From: Microbulbifer sp. A4B17
Lineage (GTDB): Bacteria; Pseudomonadota; Gammaproteobacteria; Pseudomonadales; Cellvibrionaceae
Assembly (NCBI RefSeq): GCF_003076275.1
Contig: NZ_CP029064.1
Location: forward strand, 3,296,501-3,360,500
Direction of reading: 5' to 3'
Length of the DNA stretch: 64,000 bases
A program made the position numbers and the translations under genes. Within the stretch, counting starts at the first letter, position 1; the number at the start of each line of letters is the position of its first letter. Below, piece after piece: positions 27,466 to 36,406 of this stretch. A model generated the notes under the pieces. That model saw only the letters and a list, made by a program, of their open reading frames with translations. It was not told the origin of the DNA and did not search any database.

Positions 27466-27902
27466 TGATGATGAAAACCAATTTCAGTGCATTTCTGGCT
27501 GGGCTGACTTTTGGCCTGGGATTATTGCTCTCCGGTATGGCCAACCCGGAAAAAGTCCTGGGCTTCCTTGACCTTGCCGGCGCCTGGGACCCATCTCTGG
27601 GGCTGGTAATGTTTGGCGCCATCGCTGTAGGACTACCTCTATTCCAGCTCATCAAGCGCCGGGGACAATCTGTTTGGAACCAACCGCTACACCTGCCTGC
27701 AGGCAATCGAATTGATCGCCGCTTGATTCTAGGCAGCCTTCTCTTTGGCGCAGGCTGGGGATTGGCGGGTTTTTGCCCCGGACCGGCAATTGTCGCTTCC
27801 GGGACCGGGCAGCTTAAAGCTTTGATATTTGTCCTCGCTATGCTCGCAGGTATGGCGCTGTTCCGGCGCCTTGGGGTCAATCGCATCGTCGTCGCTGGGT
27901 AA
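27465..27902 (+). CDS. YeeE/YedE-family (DUF6691) sulfur transporter, second half
   Basis: 145 residues if the first of three consecutive ATG codons is used; this ATG overlaps the stop of the previous gene by one base. Motifs FGLGLLLSGMANPEKVLGFLDLAG and FGAGWGLAGFCPGPAIV (with the conserved Cys) are the second-half signature of split YeeE/YedE transporters. Expected partner of the preceding gene in moving thiosulfate or sulfane sulfur across the inner membrane, under BigR control. Confidence 0.9.
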   Translation: MMMKTNFSAFLAGLTFGLGLLLSGMANPEKVLGFLDLAGAWDPSLGLVMFGAIAVGLPLFQLIKRRGQSVWNQPLHLPAGNRIDRRLILGSLLFGAGWGLAGFCPGPAIVASGTGQLKALIFVLAMLAGMALFRRLGVNRIVVAG

Positions 27903-28009
27903 GCTGTGGGATAAATTGTGCACAGGACCAACTATAGGGCGGCCGCCGTCTATCTTGTTTGTGCAGTTCACACAATTGCGCCTGGAATAAAGCAGAAACA
28001 AGAGTAAGG

Positions 28010-29740
28010 ATGCGGCTACCCCACCTTATCCCCCCATGGCTTAGACACTACCAGTCACGATGGCTGGTCGGTGACGGTGTTGCCGCCCTTCTGGCCAGTA
28101 TGATGCTCATCCCACAGGCCCTGGCCTACGCAGCACTAGCCGGCCTCCCCCCCTATTTAGGTCTCTATGCAGGACTGCTTCCCCTGGTCGGATATGCACT
28201 GTTTGGCTCGAGCTCGGTGCTGTCAGTAGGCCCTGTAGCCGTTCTCGCGCTAATGACCGCTTCAGCACTCACCCCCTTAGCCACACCGGGAAGTCCCGAG
28301 TACATTTCGGGCGCCATACTGCTGGCGCTCTTAAGTGGAATACTCCTGTTATTAATGGGGTTTCTTGGACTTGGCAGCCTAGCAAATCTATTGAGCCTTC
28401 CGGTTGTTGAGGGCTTTGTCTCTGGAGCTGCCCTGCTGATTATTGCCGGTCAGATTGCCCCCTTGCTGGGAATATCAAGTAATGGAGATACGGTCCTCGA
28501 AATATTAATCAGCACCTTTAACCACCTGCCTGAAACCGATCGAGAAGCTGCCCTGCTGGGATTAATTGCACTCGCCAGCTTGATTGCCGCTCGTTTAGGT
28601 TTGCCGTTCTTGCTCAGGAAAATCGGGGTCGGCCCGGCACGATCCAAATTGCTCTCACGATTGGCGCCCATGCTTATCGTGGTAATTGCCATTGTGCTCA
28701 CCACTATTTTTCACTGGGAGAAAGAGTTACCCGTTGTAGGGGTTATTCCCGATGGGCTACCGCACCTCACGGTTCCCTCTTTTAACCTGGGACTGATTTA
28801 TAAACTTCTGTTACCCGCCCTGATTATTGCCCTGCTCGGCTTTGTCGAAAGTTTGTCTATTGCTCACTCTATCGCCCAGCGGCGGGGCGAGAAGCTCAAC
28901 ACTAATGCGGAGCTGCGAGGGCTGGGCGCTTCCAATATTCTCAGTGCATTTTCAGGGGGATTCCCAGTAACCGGTAGTTTTGCGCGAACAGCAGTCAATG
29001 ATGAGAGTGGGGCAAAAACACCCCTCAGCGGCGTGATAGCAGCGGTGCTAATCGCCCTGCTCCTTCTCTATGCCACTAAAGTCTTTACCGAACTGCCAAT
29101 CTGCGTGCTAGCGGCCACTATCATTGTTGCAGCCGCAAACCTGATCAACTTCCAGGGTATCACCCACCACTGGCGCTACGACCGCACCGATGGATTAGCC
29201 ATGGCTGGTACATTTCTAGGGGTAGTATTTTTTGGAGTGGAAACCGGGATTGCCTTGGGTGTCGGGCTCTCATTCACCACATTGATCTGGAGAGCCAGCC
29301 GGCCGCATATCGCAGTAGTGGGACGCGTGCCCGGTACGGAGCAATTCCGCAATGTGCTTCGCCATACAGTGAAAACCGATTCCGAGATTTTGTTCCTGCG
29401 TATTGATGAGAACCTGTTCTTTAGCAATATCAATGCGATTGAGGAGCGTCTTTTTGTAGAGATAAAGCGGCACCGCAATACCCGCCACATGGTTCTTATT
29501 TTGTCGTCCGTTAATCGTATCGACAGCACTGCCATTGAGCGTCTGCTACAGGTAAACAGGGATTTACAGAGTCGAGATATCCAGCTACACCTGGCAGAGG
29601 TGAAGGGTGCGGTATTGGATCGGCTGGGCCACTCCAAGCTGTTGCAGGAATTGAGCGGGCGAGTGTTTCTCTCCCCCTATATTGCTGAGCTTGCACTGCG
29701 CCACCACCAGATTTCTGATAGTGACAAGCCGTCTAAATAA
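28010..29740 (+). CDS. SulP-family anion permease with STAS domain (copy 2)
   Basis: 576 residues from the ATG at 28010; an in-frame TTG at 27961 would add 17 hydrophilic residues. SulP signature GDGVAALLASMMLIPQALAYAALAGLP, SVGPVAVLALMTASAL and FSGGFPVTGSFARTAVN; STAS domain about 440-560 with IDENLFFSNINAIEERLF. Paralogue of the SulP gene at 23441-25174: the STAS entry HTVKTDSEILFLRID parallels HPVKTASEILTFRVD there. It closes the plus arm of the BigR cluster 107 bases after the YedE gene. Two SulP permeases on opposite arms of one sulfide cluster is notable. Confidence 0.92.
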   Translation: MRLPHLIPPWLRHYQSRWLVGDGVAALLASMMLIPQALAYAALAGLPPYLGLYAGLLPLVGYALFGSSSVLSVGPVAVLALMTASALTPLATPGSPEYISGAILLALLSGILLLLMGFLGLGSLANLLSLPVVEGFVSGAALLIIAGQIAPLLGISSNGDTVLEILISTFNHLPETDREAALLGLIALASLIAARLGLPFLLRKIGVGPARSKLLSRLAPMLIVVIAIVLTTIFHWEKELPVVGVIPDGLPHLTVPSFNLGLIYKLLLPALIIALLGFVESLSIAHSIAQRRGEKLNTNAELRGLGASNILSAFSGGFPVTGSFARTAVNDESGAKTPLSGVIAAVLIALLLLYATKVFTELPICVLAATIIVAAANLINFQGITHHWRYDRTDGLAMAGTFLGVVFFGVETGIALGVGLSFTTLIWRASRPHIAVVGRVPGTEQFRNVLRHTVKTDSEILFLRIDENLFFSNINAIEERLFVEIKRHRNTRHMVLILSSVNRIDSTAIERLLQVNRDLQSRDIQLHLAEVKGAVLDRLGHSKLLQELSGRVFLSPYIAELALRHHQISDSDKPSK

Positions 29741-29808
29741 GATATATCGCGACTTGTAACCTAATGCCAAATACTGGCAAAATATCCAGTATTTGAGTAA
29801 AGAGCGCG

Positions 29809-32028
29809 ATGGGCGGGAATAATCTTACCTCTGAACAACAGGCAATTGCAGGCCACACCGGTGGTCACGCCAAGATCATCGCCGTTGCCGGCTCCGGCAA
29901 AACTACCGCCCTGCTGCATTATATAAAGAATCGTCTGGATGTAGGTATCGCCCCCGAGCGACTGCTGGTATTGATGTACAACCGCAGTGCGCGAGAGGAC
30001 TTCGATCGCCGCATCCGGCAACTGGCCGAGGGCCCAATACCAGCAGTACATACCTTTCACAGTGTCGGATATCGTTTGTACCAGCGCATGATCGCCAATG
30101 ATCATATCGCCGCTGCCAACCTCACCCCCCTGCCTCAGTCCACAATCCAGTTACAAATCTGGAAGGCTATCGAGGAATGCGCCCCTACTCACGAGCTTGA
30201 AGAGATTAGAGCGCGTAAGCAATCTGAGATTGAGGCCGCTGAATTCTTTATCGACTACACCAAAACCATTTTGTCAGGAGACCTCAGCGCATTTCAGGAA
30301 CTGAAACTCGGTGATGAATACATGTATTTTTTACAGGTATTCCGCACTTTTGAGGCTTGGCGACGCAGCCAGAATGCGGTCACCTATGCCGACCTGATTT
30401 ACGACCCCGCCATGCTGCTCAGCATGGATGAGGAAATAGCCGAGCAGTACGGCAGCTATTACGAAGATATCCTGGTGGACGAATACCAGGATATCAATGA
30501 GATACAACACTTTTTATTGCGAGTTCTCTACGGAAAATCTGGCAACGTAATCGCGATTGGCGACCCAGACCAGACAATTTACGAGTGGCGCGGCTCCAAA
30601 CCTGATTTCCTGCTCACATTTTTCGATGGGGATTTCCCCCCCTCAAATGTCTACCAGCTAAGCCGCACTTTCCGCTACGGCCACCAGTTATCCCTCGCCG
30701 CCAACCACTTTATTGAGAACAATCGCGATCGCGCCGATATATTCTGTGTTTCCGCCAATGAAGATCAGCAAACAGAAATCGAGCTGGTAAAAACCGATAA
30801 AGAGGGGCGCTGGCTTGTAGAGCACCTGCGCCGATGCCAGAAGCAAGGCCAATCTCTCAGGAATATCGCCGTATTGGTGCGCCTGTGGTCAATAGCAGCC
30901 CCTATTGAACTGGCGCTGCTGGCCAATAATATTCCGTACCGGTCGGCAAGCCGCAACACCGTCCTTTCGCGCCGGGAGCTGCGCCCCTTGTTTTGGAGCC
31001 TAAATATTGCCTCCGGTCGGTTCACTGAACTCCCATCCAAGCGTCGACAGCAGGGCCTTTATGAATGGCTGACAGCTCCTCATGTACGTATTCCCCGTAA
31101 AGTATTGGAGCCTATTTGCTCTACCCTGGCAGCCCTGGACAAGGGGTGGGGCAAGCAGCTGATTGCCCTGCTACCTGAAAACCTGAGCAAACCCCAGACT
31201 AAACGCCTGCGCCAGCGGGCAGACCTTCTTACCCAGATCGAGAACTGGCGTGGCCATGCCGGAGAGTTGCTGCGTCGCCATATCGGTGAGCTGGAACTTC
31301 TCAGCGGAATCGCCGACGACGCCTTTACCCGCCAACAAGGAGAGGAGAGGCAACAAACCATCCTCGCTTTCTGTAAATACCTGGACACACTGAAGCAGCC
31401 TCCCACCGAAGCCCTGGCACATCTACAAGAGCTGCAACGCCAACACCGGGAGGGTGAACAAACCGAATCGGATGCTATACAAATAACAACTATGCACCAG
31501 GCTAAAGGTTTGGAGTGGGAACAAGTGATTATCCCCACACTCACCCAGCACAATATGCCCTATCAACCCCAACGTGACTTCAACACACCCGCGTCACTGG
31601 AGAGCGAACGCCGCTTGATGTACGTGGCGATGACCCGAGCCAAGTCAAAACTCTTCTTGTTGGCCCCTGTAGAAAACTCCAAAAAGAATGATCCAGAGGC
31701 TTCACAACCTTCATTATTTATTAATGAAATGCAGCTTCCTTTAAGTAAATTGATGGCAGACTCCCTAAGGGAGCGCCCGGAAAAAATCGACACCGATGTA
31801 CCGGTATCGCGCCAAGCGCTCCACTATTTAGAAGCTTGCAATTACAACCCCAATATCAGTGCACCCCGGGCGCCAATGCGAAAACCCGAACCTGGTGAGG
31901 GGCTGCGCCATAGAAAACTTGGTTATGGAAGGGTTTTGGGATGGGAAGACAAGCGTATCGAGGTTTTATTTAGTGACGGTAAGACTCGACGCTTTGATTG
32001 GGAGACTTTGTCACAATATCTGATGTAG
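29809..32028 (+). CDS. UvrD/Rep/PcrA-type superfamily 1 DNA helicase
   Basis: 739 residues. Helicase motifs in order: Q-motif LTSEQQAIA (6-14), Walker A AGSGKTT (27-33), motif II VDEYQD, motif III GDPDQTIYEWRG, motif IV/V region TTMHQAKGLEWEQV and motif VI RLMYVAMTRAKSKLFLL. It would be a 3'-5' ATP-dependent helicase in DNA repair or replication restart. Motif II is DEYQD rather than DExx(D/E)QD of E. coli UvrD. It is longer at the C-terminus by a domain RHRKLGYGRVLGWEDKRIEVLFSDGKTRRFDW resembling the PcrA/UvrD Tudor-like tail that contacts RNA polymerase. Not part of the sulfur operon; its own promoter is in the 68-base gap. Confidence 0.9.
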   Translation: MGGNNLTSEQQAIAGHTGGHAKIIAVAGSGKTTALLHYIKNRLDVGIAPERLLVLMYNRSAREDFDRRIRQLAEGPIPAVHTFHSVGYRLYQRMIANDHIAAANLTPLPQSTIQLQIWKAIEECAPTHELEEIRARKQSEIEAAEFFIDYTKTILSGDLSAFQELKLGDEYMYFLQVFRTFEAWRRSQNAVTYADLIYDPAMLLSMDEEIAEQYGSYYEDILVDEYQDINEIQHFLLRVLYGKSGNVIAIGDPDQTIYEWRGSKPDFLLTFFDGDFPPSNVYQLSRTFRYGHQLSLAANHFIENNRDRADIFCVSANEDQQTEIELVKTDKEGRWLVEHLRRCQKQGQSLRNIAVLVRLWSIAAPIELALLANNIPYRSASRNTVLSRRELRPLFWSLNIASGRFTELPSKRRQQGLYEWLTAPHVRIPRKVLEPICSTLAALDKGWGKQLIALLPENLSKPQTKRLRQRADLLTQIENWRGHAGELLRRHIGELELLSGIADDAFTRQQGEERQQTILAFCKYLDTLKQPPTEALAHLQELQRQHREGEQTESDAIQITTMHQAKGLEWEQVIIPTLTQHNMPYQPQRDFNTPASLESERRLMYVAMTRAKSKLFLLAPVENSKKNDPEASQPSLFINEMQLPLSKLMADSLRERPEKIDTDVPVSRQALHYLEACNYNPNISAPRAPMRKPEPGEGLRHRKLGYGRVLGWEDKRIEVLFSDGKTRRFDWETLSQYLM

Positions 32029-32088
32029 TAACACCCAGAAACTTGTGTACCAACAAAATTAATTCACTCCGCTATTATCAGGTTACCT

Positions 32089-32576
32089 AATGCAAATATC
32101 TATCAAGCGCCTTCTTCAGAATCATCTTTCCTAACTGCTTTCAATTGCGACTAAAGTTCTGCATGAAATATTTCACAAGCAGCTGGCACCTGACATGTTC
32201 AGTCTGGCCGAGAATGTAAAAATCGCAGCCAACTTTTTTCTTCGCGGACACTGCCCACTCGTTGATAAGAAAATTGTGACTTTTGAAGAAAATGGGAATA
32301 CAAAGGAGGGTATTCTGAGATCTATCCAAAAAACACTAAATTATTTAGCTTCTTTACCCGAAGCAACCGACCTGGACAGTAGTAGAAGAATCAATGATAA
32401 AGCGGGTTTTACAACCGTGGATCTCCCACAGCCACAATATCCATCAATATAGACTTCCAAACTTACTATTTCATATAAGCATGTTTTATGCAATCGCACG
32501 CCACTGCGGTGTAACCCTTAGCAAAGGTGATTTTGATGGGTTCCACAGTTATCCGGCTGAATTTAATTTTACGTAA
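32089..32576 (+). pseudogene. DUF1993 family pseudogene
   Basis: The plus strand encodes, in pieces, a DUF1993-like protein. After a start-like MQISIKRLL near 32089 a stop interrupts; then KVLHEIFHKQLAPDMFSLAENVKIAANF runs in one frame to about 32450 (ending PQPQYPSI), and RLPNLLFHISMFYAIARHCGVTLSKGDF continues in another frame to 32576. The LAPDMF...L..V.IA motif and the final LPN..FH...Y.I.RH.GV.L.K.DF match the family's conserved ends. At least one nonsense and one frameshift, so it is non-functional unless sequencing errors are involved. Bases 32577-32826 hold no gene. Confidence 0.7.
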
Positions 32577-32826
32577 AACTCACCAAAATACTTCAGCGCC
32601 ACATTCTACCAGTCCTTTACTATTAAAAATACTTCGCCAAACATTACTCCTCACAGCATTGACCAGTATTTCAATACAAGCCGCAACTATTACTATAGTG
32701 CTAAAAATTCAGGCTCAGAAAATTTCACCTCATTTAAAATAACTTGACCAATTTCATCAAAAAAAATATAAACGCGATATAATTCGACATCTACACCAAA
32801 CTTTTCATGGAATAGAAGTAACCGGT

Positions 32827-33468
32827 ATGAAAATCTCTAAACTATTATTAGTTCCCTTAGCTCTAACAATCTCTAATGCCTCTTTAGCAGAAAAAAACCC
32901 GTTCTATATCGGGTTTGGCCTAGGCTACTATGACCTCGATGGCCAGAAAGCCCGATCCGGCCACTACCTTGACGGACAGCGCTTCGGCGATCAAACAAAT
33001 TCTTTAAATATTTATCTCGGCTATAATTTTAACCCTTACTTCTCTGTAGAAGCTGCATACAGCAACTTTGGCAGTGCCCAGGATGAGTATCTCTCCCCGG
33101 TCACCTATTATGACGAGTGGGAAGAAAAATACATAAACACCTATGTCGAGGATGACGAAACCCTTGAAGTCAGCAGTTTTCAGCTGAACGGTGTGGCTCA
33201 CTACCCAGTTCTCGAAAAACTGACCTTGAGTGCGAACCTTGGTATTTCCTATACCAGAGTCGATAGTGAGTTCAGACCTGTATCTACTTGGTGGTCACTT
33301 ATATCCCCAGTTGAGAGGTACAGCGAAAAAGATGTGGATCTAACTTACGGCCTTGGTGCTAAATATGACTTTACCGATAAATTCTCAGGAAAGCTTCAGT
33401 GGAAGACAATCGATAACGACATCGTAGCCGTTAACGGGTTTGACCTATCACTGGAAGCCCGCTTCTAA
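32827..33468 (+). CDS. OmpA-like outer membrane beta-barrel protein
   Basis: 213 residues. Signal peptide MKISKLLLVPLALTISNASLA/EKNPF. The mature part alternates aromatic/hydrophobic residues in about eight strands (FYIGFGLGYYDL, NSLNIYLGYNFNPYFSVEAAYSNFG, LTLSANLGISYTRVD, LTYGLGAKYDF, FSGKLQWKTI) and ends in ARF, the terminal Phe required for BAM recognition. Fits the eight-stranded OmpA/OmpW-like barrel family with no periplasmic domain. The acidic and tyrosine-rich loops are the variable surface loops. Monocistronic. Confidence 0.85.
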   Translation: MKISKLLLVPLALTISNASLAEKNPFYIGFGLGYYDLDGQKARSGHYLDGQRFGDQTNSLNIYLGYNFNPYFSVEAAYSNFGSAQDEYLSPVTYYDEWEEKYINTYVEDDETLEVSSFQLNGVAHYPVLEKLTLSANLGISYTRVDSEFRPVSTWWSLISPVERYSEKDVDLTYGLGAKYDFTDKFSGKLQWKTIDNDIVAVNGFDLSLEARF

Positions 33469-33718
33469 TCCATCTTGCAAGCAGGAGGGGCTACAGAGAA
33501 AAAAGCTTCAACTTCCCTCGCTTGCCGATTCTACAGACAGTCAATTGCCTCTTGGCTGTCTGGCATTGGACGGGAGCCAGTCAGCCGCCGCGGCAATCTC
33601 AGTCAGCTCAAACACCCCCCAAAGTGCCCAATCTTTAGCCAACATAATGATTTTTAAAGGTTTTTTACGCTTTAGGTTGACTTGCGCCAAGAGCATCTAT
33701 AATATCCGCACCCGTAAC

Positions 33719-33795
33719 GCGCTCGTAGCTCAGCTGGATAGAGTACCTGGCTACGAACCAGGCGGTCGGAGGTTCGAATCCTCCCGAGCGCGCCA
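33719..33795 (+). tRNA. tRNA-Arg (ACG), copy 1
   Basis: 77 bases with encoded CCA. Acceptor GCGCTCG/CGAGCGC, anticodon stem CCTGG/CCAGG with loop CTACGAA (anticodon ACG), T arm GGAGGTTCGAATCCTCC. Followed by a strong terminator. Identical to the copy at 36133-36209. Confidence 0.97.
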
Positions 33796-33801
33796 CACAC
33801 G

Positions 33802-33835
33802 AAAAGCCCGCACCGAAAGGTTCGGGCTTTTTTAT
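33802..33835 (+). terminator. Rho-independent terminator after tRNA-Arg copy 1
   Basis: AAAAGCCCG/CGGGCTTTT stem with inner ACC/GGT pairs and a run of T. Confidence 0.85.
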
Positions 33836-34215
33836 TCTCCAGCCACACCAGAACCTCACCGGTATTTACGCCAGATACCAACTTTACTCCACTGAATTCC
33901 CATAGCGATAGCAGCAGACACCACCAACACTTTCCCTGCACCGATTGACCTGATCAAGATGTCGCGATAAGGATGACTGCAAGGAGGTCACCTAAAGGGC
34001 TCCCGTGAGACAAGTGACAAAGTAAGTTGAGGTCAATCGACGCACACCCTACCGCCAGCGACTTCCGGCCTTTTTTGAGCACCACCTCTTCAGCATTCAG
34101 CTACAACTGTCTTTAGTATCACTTACGCCCCCAAAAACATTTCCACTCGTGATTATTTGCATCTGTCGATATCAATCAAAATCTAAATAACCCAATGTAA
34201 GAGAGAGAGTAACTT
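33836..34215 (+). other. Intergenic region, no gene seen
   Basis: 380 bases. No supported coding sequence; presumably the promoter region of the broken curlin gene. Confidence 0.45.
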
Positions 34216-34436
34216 ATGAGATCGCAGATCTTAATCGCTGCCATTGTACTTACCACTGGTAGTATTTCGGCGCTGGCAAACAATAACACTTGGGTTTAAC
34301 CCGGAATGGTGCAGGCAATACTGCAATTTTTCAAAGTGGCACACTGATTACAGCAAACACTTTTCAGAGTGGAATCCCCCAGACAACCACTATTAGGCAG
34401 GTTGACACAGGTAATTCAGACACCTTTAACCTTTAG
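34216..34436 (+). pseudogene. Truncated/frameshifted curlin-repeat gene
   Basis: ATG at 34216, preceded by GAGAGAGAG, opens a signal peptide MRSQILIAAIVLTTGSISALA/NNNT that closely resembles the start of the intact gene at 34902 (MRAHFFVTAVALTTFSVHVLA/NNNT). The frame then stops; in the next frame curlin-like text continues (TRNGAGNTAIFQSGTLITAN, then TIRQVDTGNSDTFNL) and ends at 34436. Only about two repeats are left. Probably a decayed tandem copy of the downstream gene. Confidence 0.7.
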
Positions 34437-34901
34437 TGAAACCAGTACCGCATGGTTATGCTCTTCAAACACTCGGGAGAATTTAAAAAAACTCCCCCAA
34501 AGTTATTATTCACTTCCTATTGCTTGAGCATATAAAACCTTAGCTTCTACACTTTATTACTATTATTTTCCAACTTAATTCCCATAGTAAATCAATTCAA
34601 AATCTACAACACTTTTAGTGAATCATTTGACCTCATCAGGAAACTGCAATAATGATGACTATCCAGGAACACCTGTAGATACCTCGTTAGATAATTGTCA
34701 GAATAATCATGAAATATAGTCATTTGCAATCTATTAGTATCCAGATCGAACTTGCAGCTGAACAGCTCCTAAATATCCAGCCTCAATTCTGACATTATCA
34801 TTCATACAGAATCTCTCTTTTCTTGGTAACAAGACTGAATATGCCCACCCTGCTGATGTCAATCAAATTACTGTTGTCACTTATACCCAAGAGATCGCAT
34901 T
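34437..34901 (+). other. Intergenic region between curlin copies
   Basis: 465 AT-rich bases without a supported gene. Contains the promoter for the intact curlin gene. Confidence 0.45.
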
Positions 34902-35927
34902 ATGAGAGCACATTTTTTTGTTACGGCAGTTGCACTTACTACTTTCAGTGTGCATGTACTGGCAAACAACAATACTTCCATTGTTCTGCAGACCGGTATG
35001 GGCAATATGGCTATGACCGATCAATCTGACTTCAGCACCCAAGACAGCACCATTCTACAAGTGCAAAATGGCACTAATAATTTCTCTGGCGCAACTCAAT
35101 TTGGAACTACCCTAAACAGCACCATCAACCATACACAAATAGGTAGTGCCCATAGCAGCCTTGATTTGGAACAAGAGAATGCAACCTCTTCCAGCATTAC
35201 TATTTTACAGAGTGGGAACGGACACTTGCTCGCAGACTTTCAGATCGACACCATAGGAACTACATTATTACAGACTCAAATTGGAACTAATAATGGTGTT
35301 TCCGGAACCCAGATCCGTTCGACCAACGACCAAGCAACCTTACTACAGCAGGGCGATTCCAACCTTTCTTCTCAAACTCAAATAGATAGTGAAAATAACA
35401 TTATTAATATTACTCAGAATGGCAATACTAATAGTGCGCCATCCATACAGATTGAAAGCTCCCTTGGCACCATTTTGATAGACCAGACCGGAGATCAAAA
35501 TGAAAGTGGGATATCTCACAACTTAAGCACTTCCGACTTTGCTAGCTCTACACAATTTGGCACAGCAAATATGATAAGCCTTGGTCAAGGTGGGGGTAGC
35601 AACAACCTTGCCACTGTTGACCAGGTTGGCGAGCAGAATTCTATTCAGGCTAATCAATTTAGCACTTCCTTCACGCAGTTAATTGTTGACCAGCAAAGAA
35701 TGCTAAATACACAAATTATCTTTCAGACGGGTTCATTAATCAGCTCATTAACCATCCAAAGCGGTATGGAAAATTCTGTAGTATCTAATCAGAATGGTAT
35801 GAACCAGACTTTAACATCCCTTCAAAATGGAACCCTGAACAGCCTCACAGCCAACCAGAGTGGGGCCTCACAACTTGCCAATGTAACCCGGCTGGGGACA
35901 AGCAATAGAGGAACGATCAATCAATAG
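34902..35927 (+). CDS. Curlin-repeat secreted protein, long form (341 residues)
   Basis: Signal peptide MRAHFFVTAVALTTFSVHVLA/NNN, then about 13-14 tandem units of 22-25 residues with Q-x-G-x2-N and I-x-Q positions (for example LQTGMGNMAMTDQ, TQIGTNNGVSGTQ, DQVGEQNSIQANQ, NQNGMNQTLTSLQ), ending GTSNRGTINQ. Extremely rich in S, T, N, Q, I and G, without cysteine: the composition of CsgA-like functional amyloid, but more than twice as long as E. coli CsgA. AAGAG lies nine bases upstream. It is bracketed by two identical tRNA-Arg genes. Export would need CsgG-type secretion or another route; none is in the window. Confidence 0.88.
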   Translation: MRAHFFVTAVALTTFSVHVLANNNTSIVLQTGMGNMAMTDQSDFSTQDSTILQVQNGTNNFSGATQFGTTLNSTINHTQIGSAHSSLDLEQENATSSSITILQSGNGHLLADFQIDTIGTTLLQTQIGTNNGVSGTQIRSTNDQATLLQQGDSNLSSQTQIDSENNIINITQNGNTNSAPSIQIESSLGTILIDQTGDQNESGISHNLSTSDFASSTQFGTANMISLGQGGGSNNLATVDQVGEQNSIQANQFSTSFTQLIVDQQRMLNTQIIFQTGSLISSLTIQSGMENSVVSNQNGMNQTLTSLQNGTLNSLTANQSGASQLANVTRLGTSNRGTINQ

Positions 35928-36132
35928 TCACCATATCACCTCTCAAGCCTCTCGTAATCTTTAGGAAGCTCTACACACGGGCTTCCTACCTATGCTCCCT
36001 AAGCCGAGCCCCTTTGGAAGACAGCAAAAACAGGCAAACAGATCTTACAGTCGCCAAACAACAAAAAAGCACCGTAGATGAAGAAAGTGCTTGACTCTGA
36101 CTATGCTTATCTATATTGTGCGCCTCCTCGAC

Positions 36133-36209
36133 GCGCTCGTAGCTCAGCTGGATAGAGTACCTGGCTACGAACCAGGCGGTCGGAGGTTCGAATCCTCCCG
36201 AGCGCGCCA
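36133..36209 (+). tRNA. tRNA-Arg (ACG), copy 2
   Basis: Identical in all 77 bases to 33719-33795, with two further identical bases before and one after. Anticodon ACG, encoded CCA, own terminator. The flanking sequences and terminators of the two copies differ. Confidence 0.97.
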
Positions 36210-36214
36210 CTTTC

Positions 36215-36250
36215 AAGGGGCTTACGTTTTTTGACGTGAGCCCCTTTTTT
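36215..36250 (+). terminator. Rho-independent terminator after tRNA-Arg copy 2
   Basis: AAGGGGCT-ACGT / ACGT-AGCCCCTT hairpin followed by T6. Confidence 0.85.
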
Positions 36251-36406
36251 ATTTCGGCAAAAAGCTCTTCCCAAAAAGACTCCCTGACTTCAGTCTCATA
36301 TAACCACATTGCCGCTCGGCAAAGTAGATTTTTGGACAACCCCAATACCAATACGCAGCTACGCTTTGAATTGTGGAAACATGGAAAGTTTGCCTGGGTA
36401 ATTCCT

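Noticed and set aside
27401-27931. 176-codon frame antisense to the YedE gene
   Set aside because: Low-complexity Arg/Pro-rich shadow of a G+C-rich gene.
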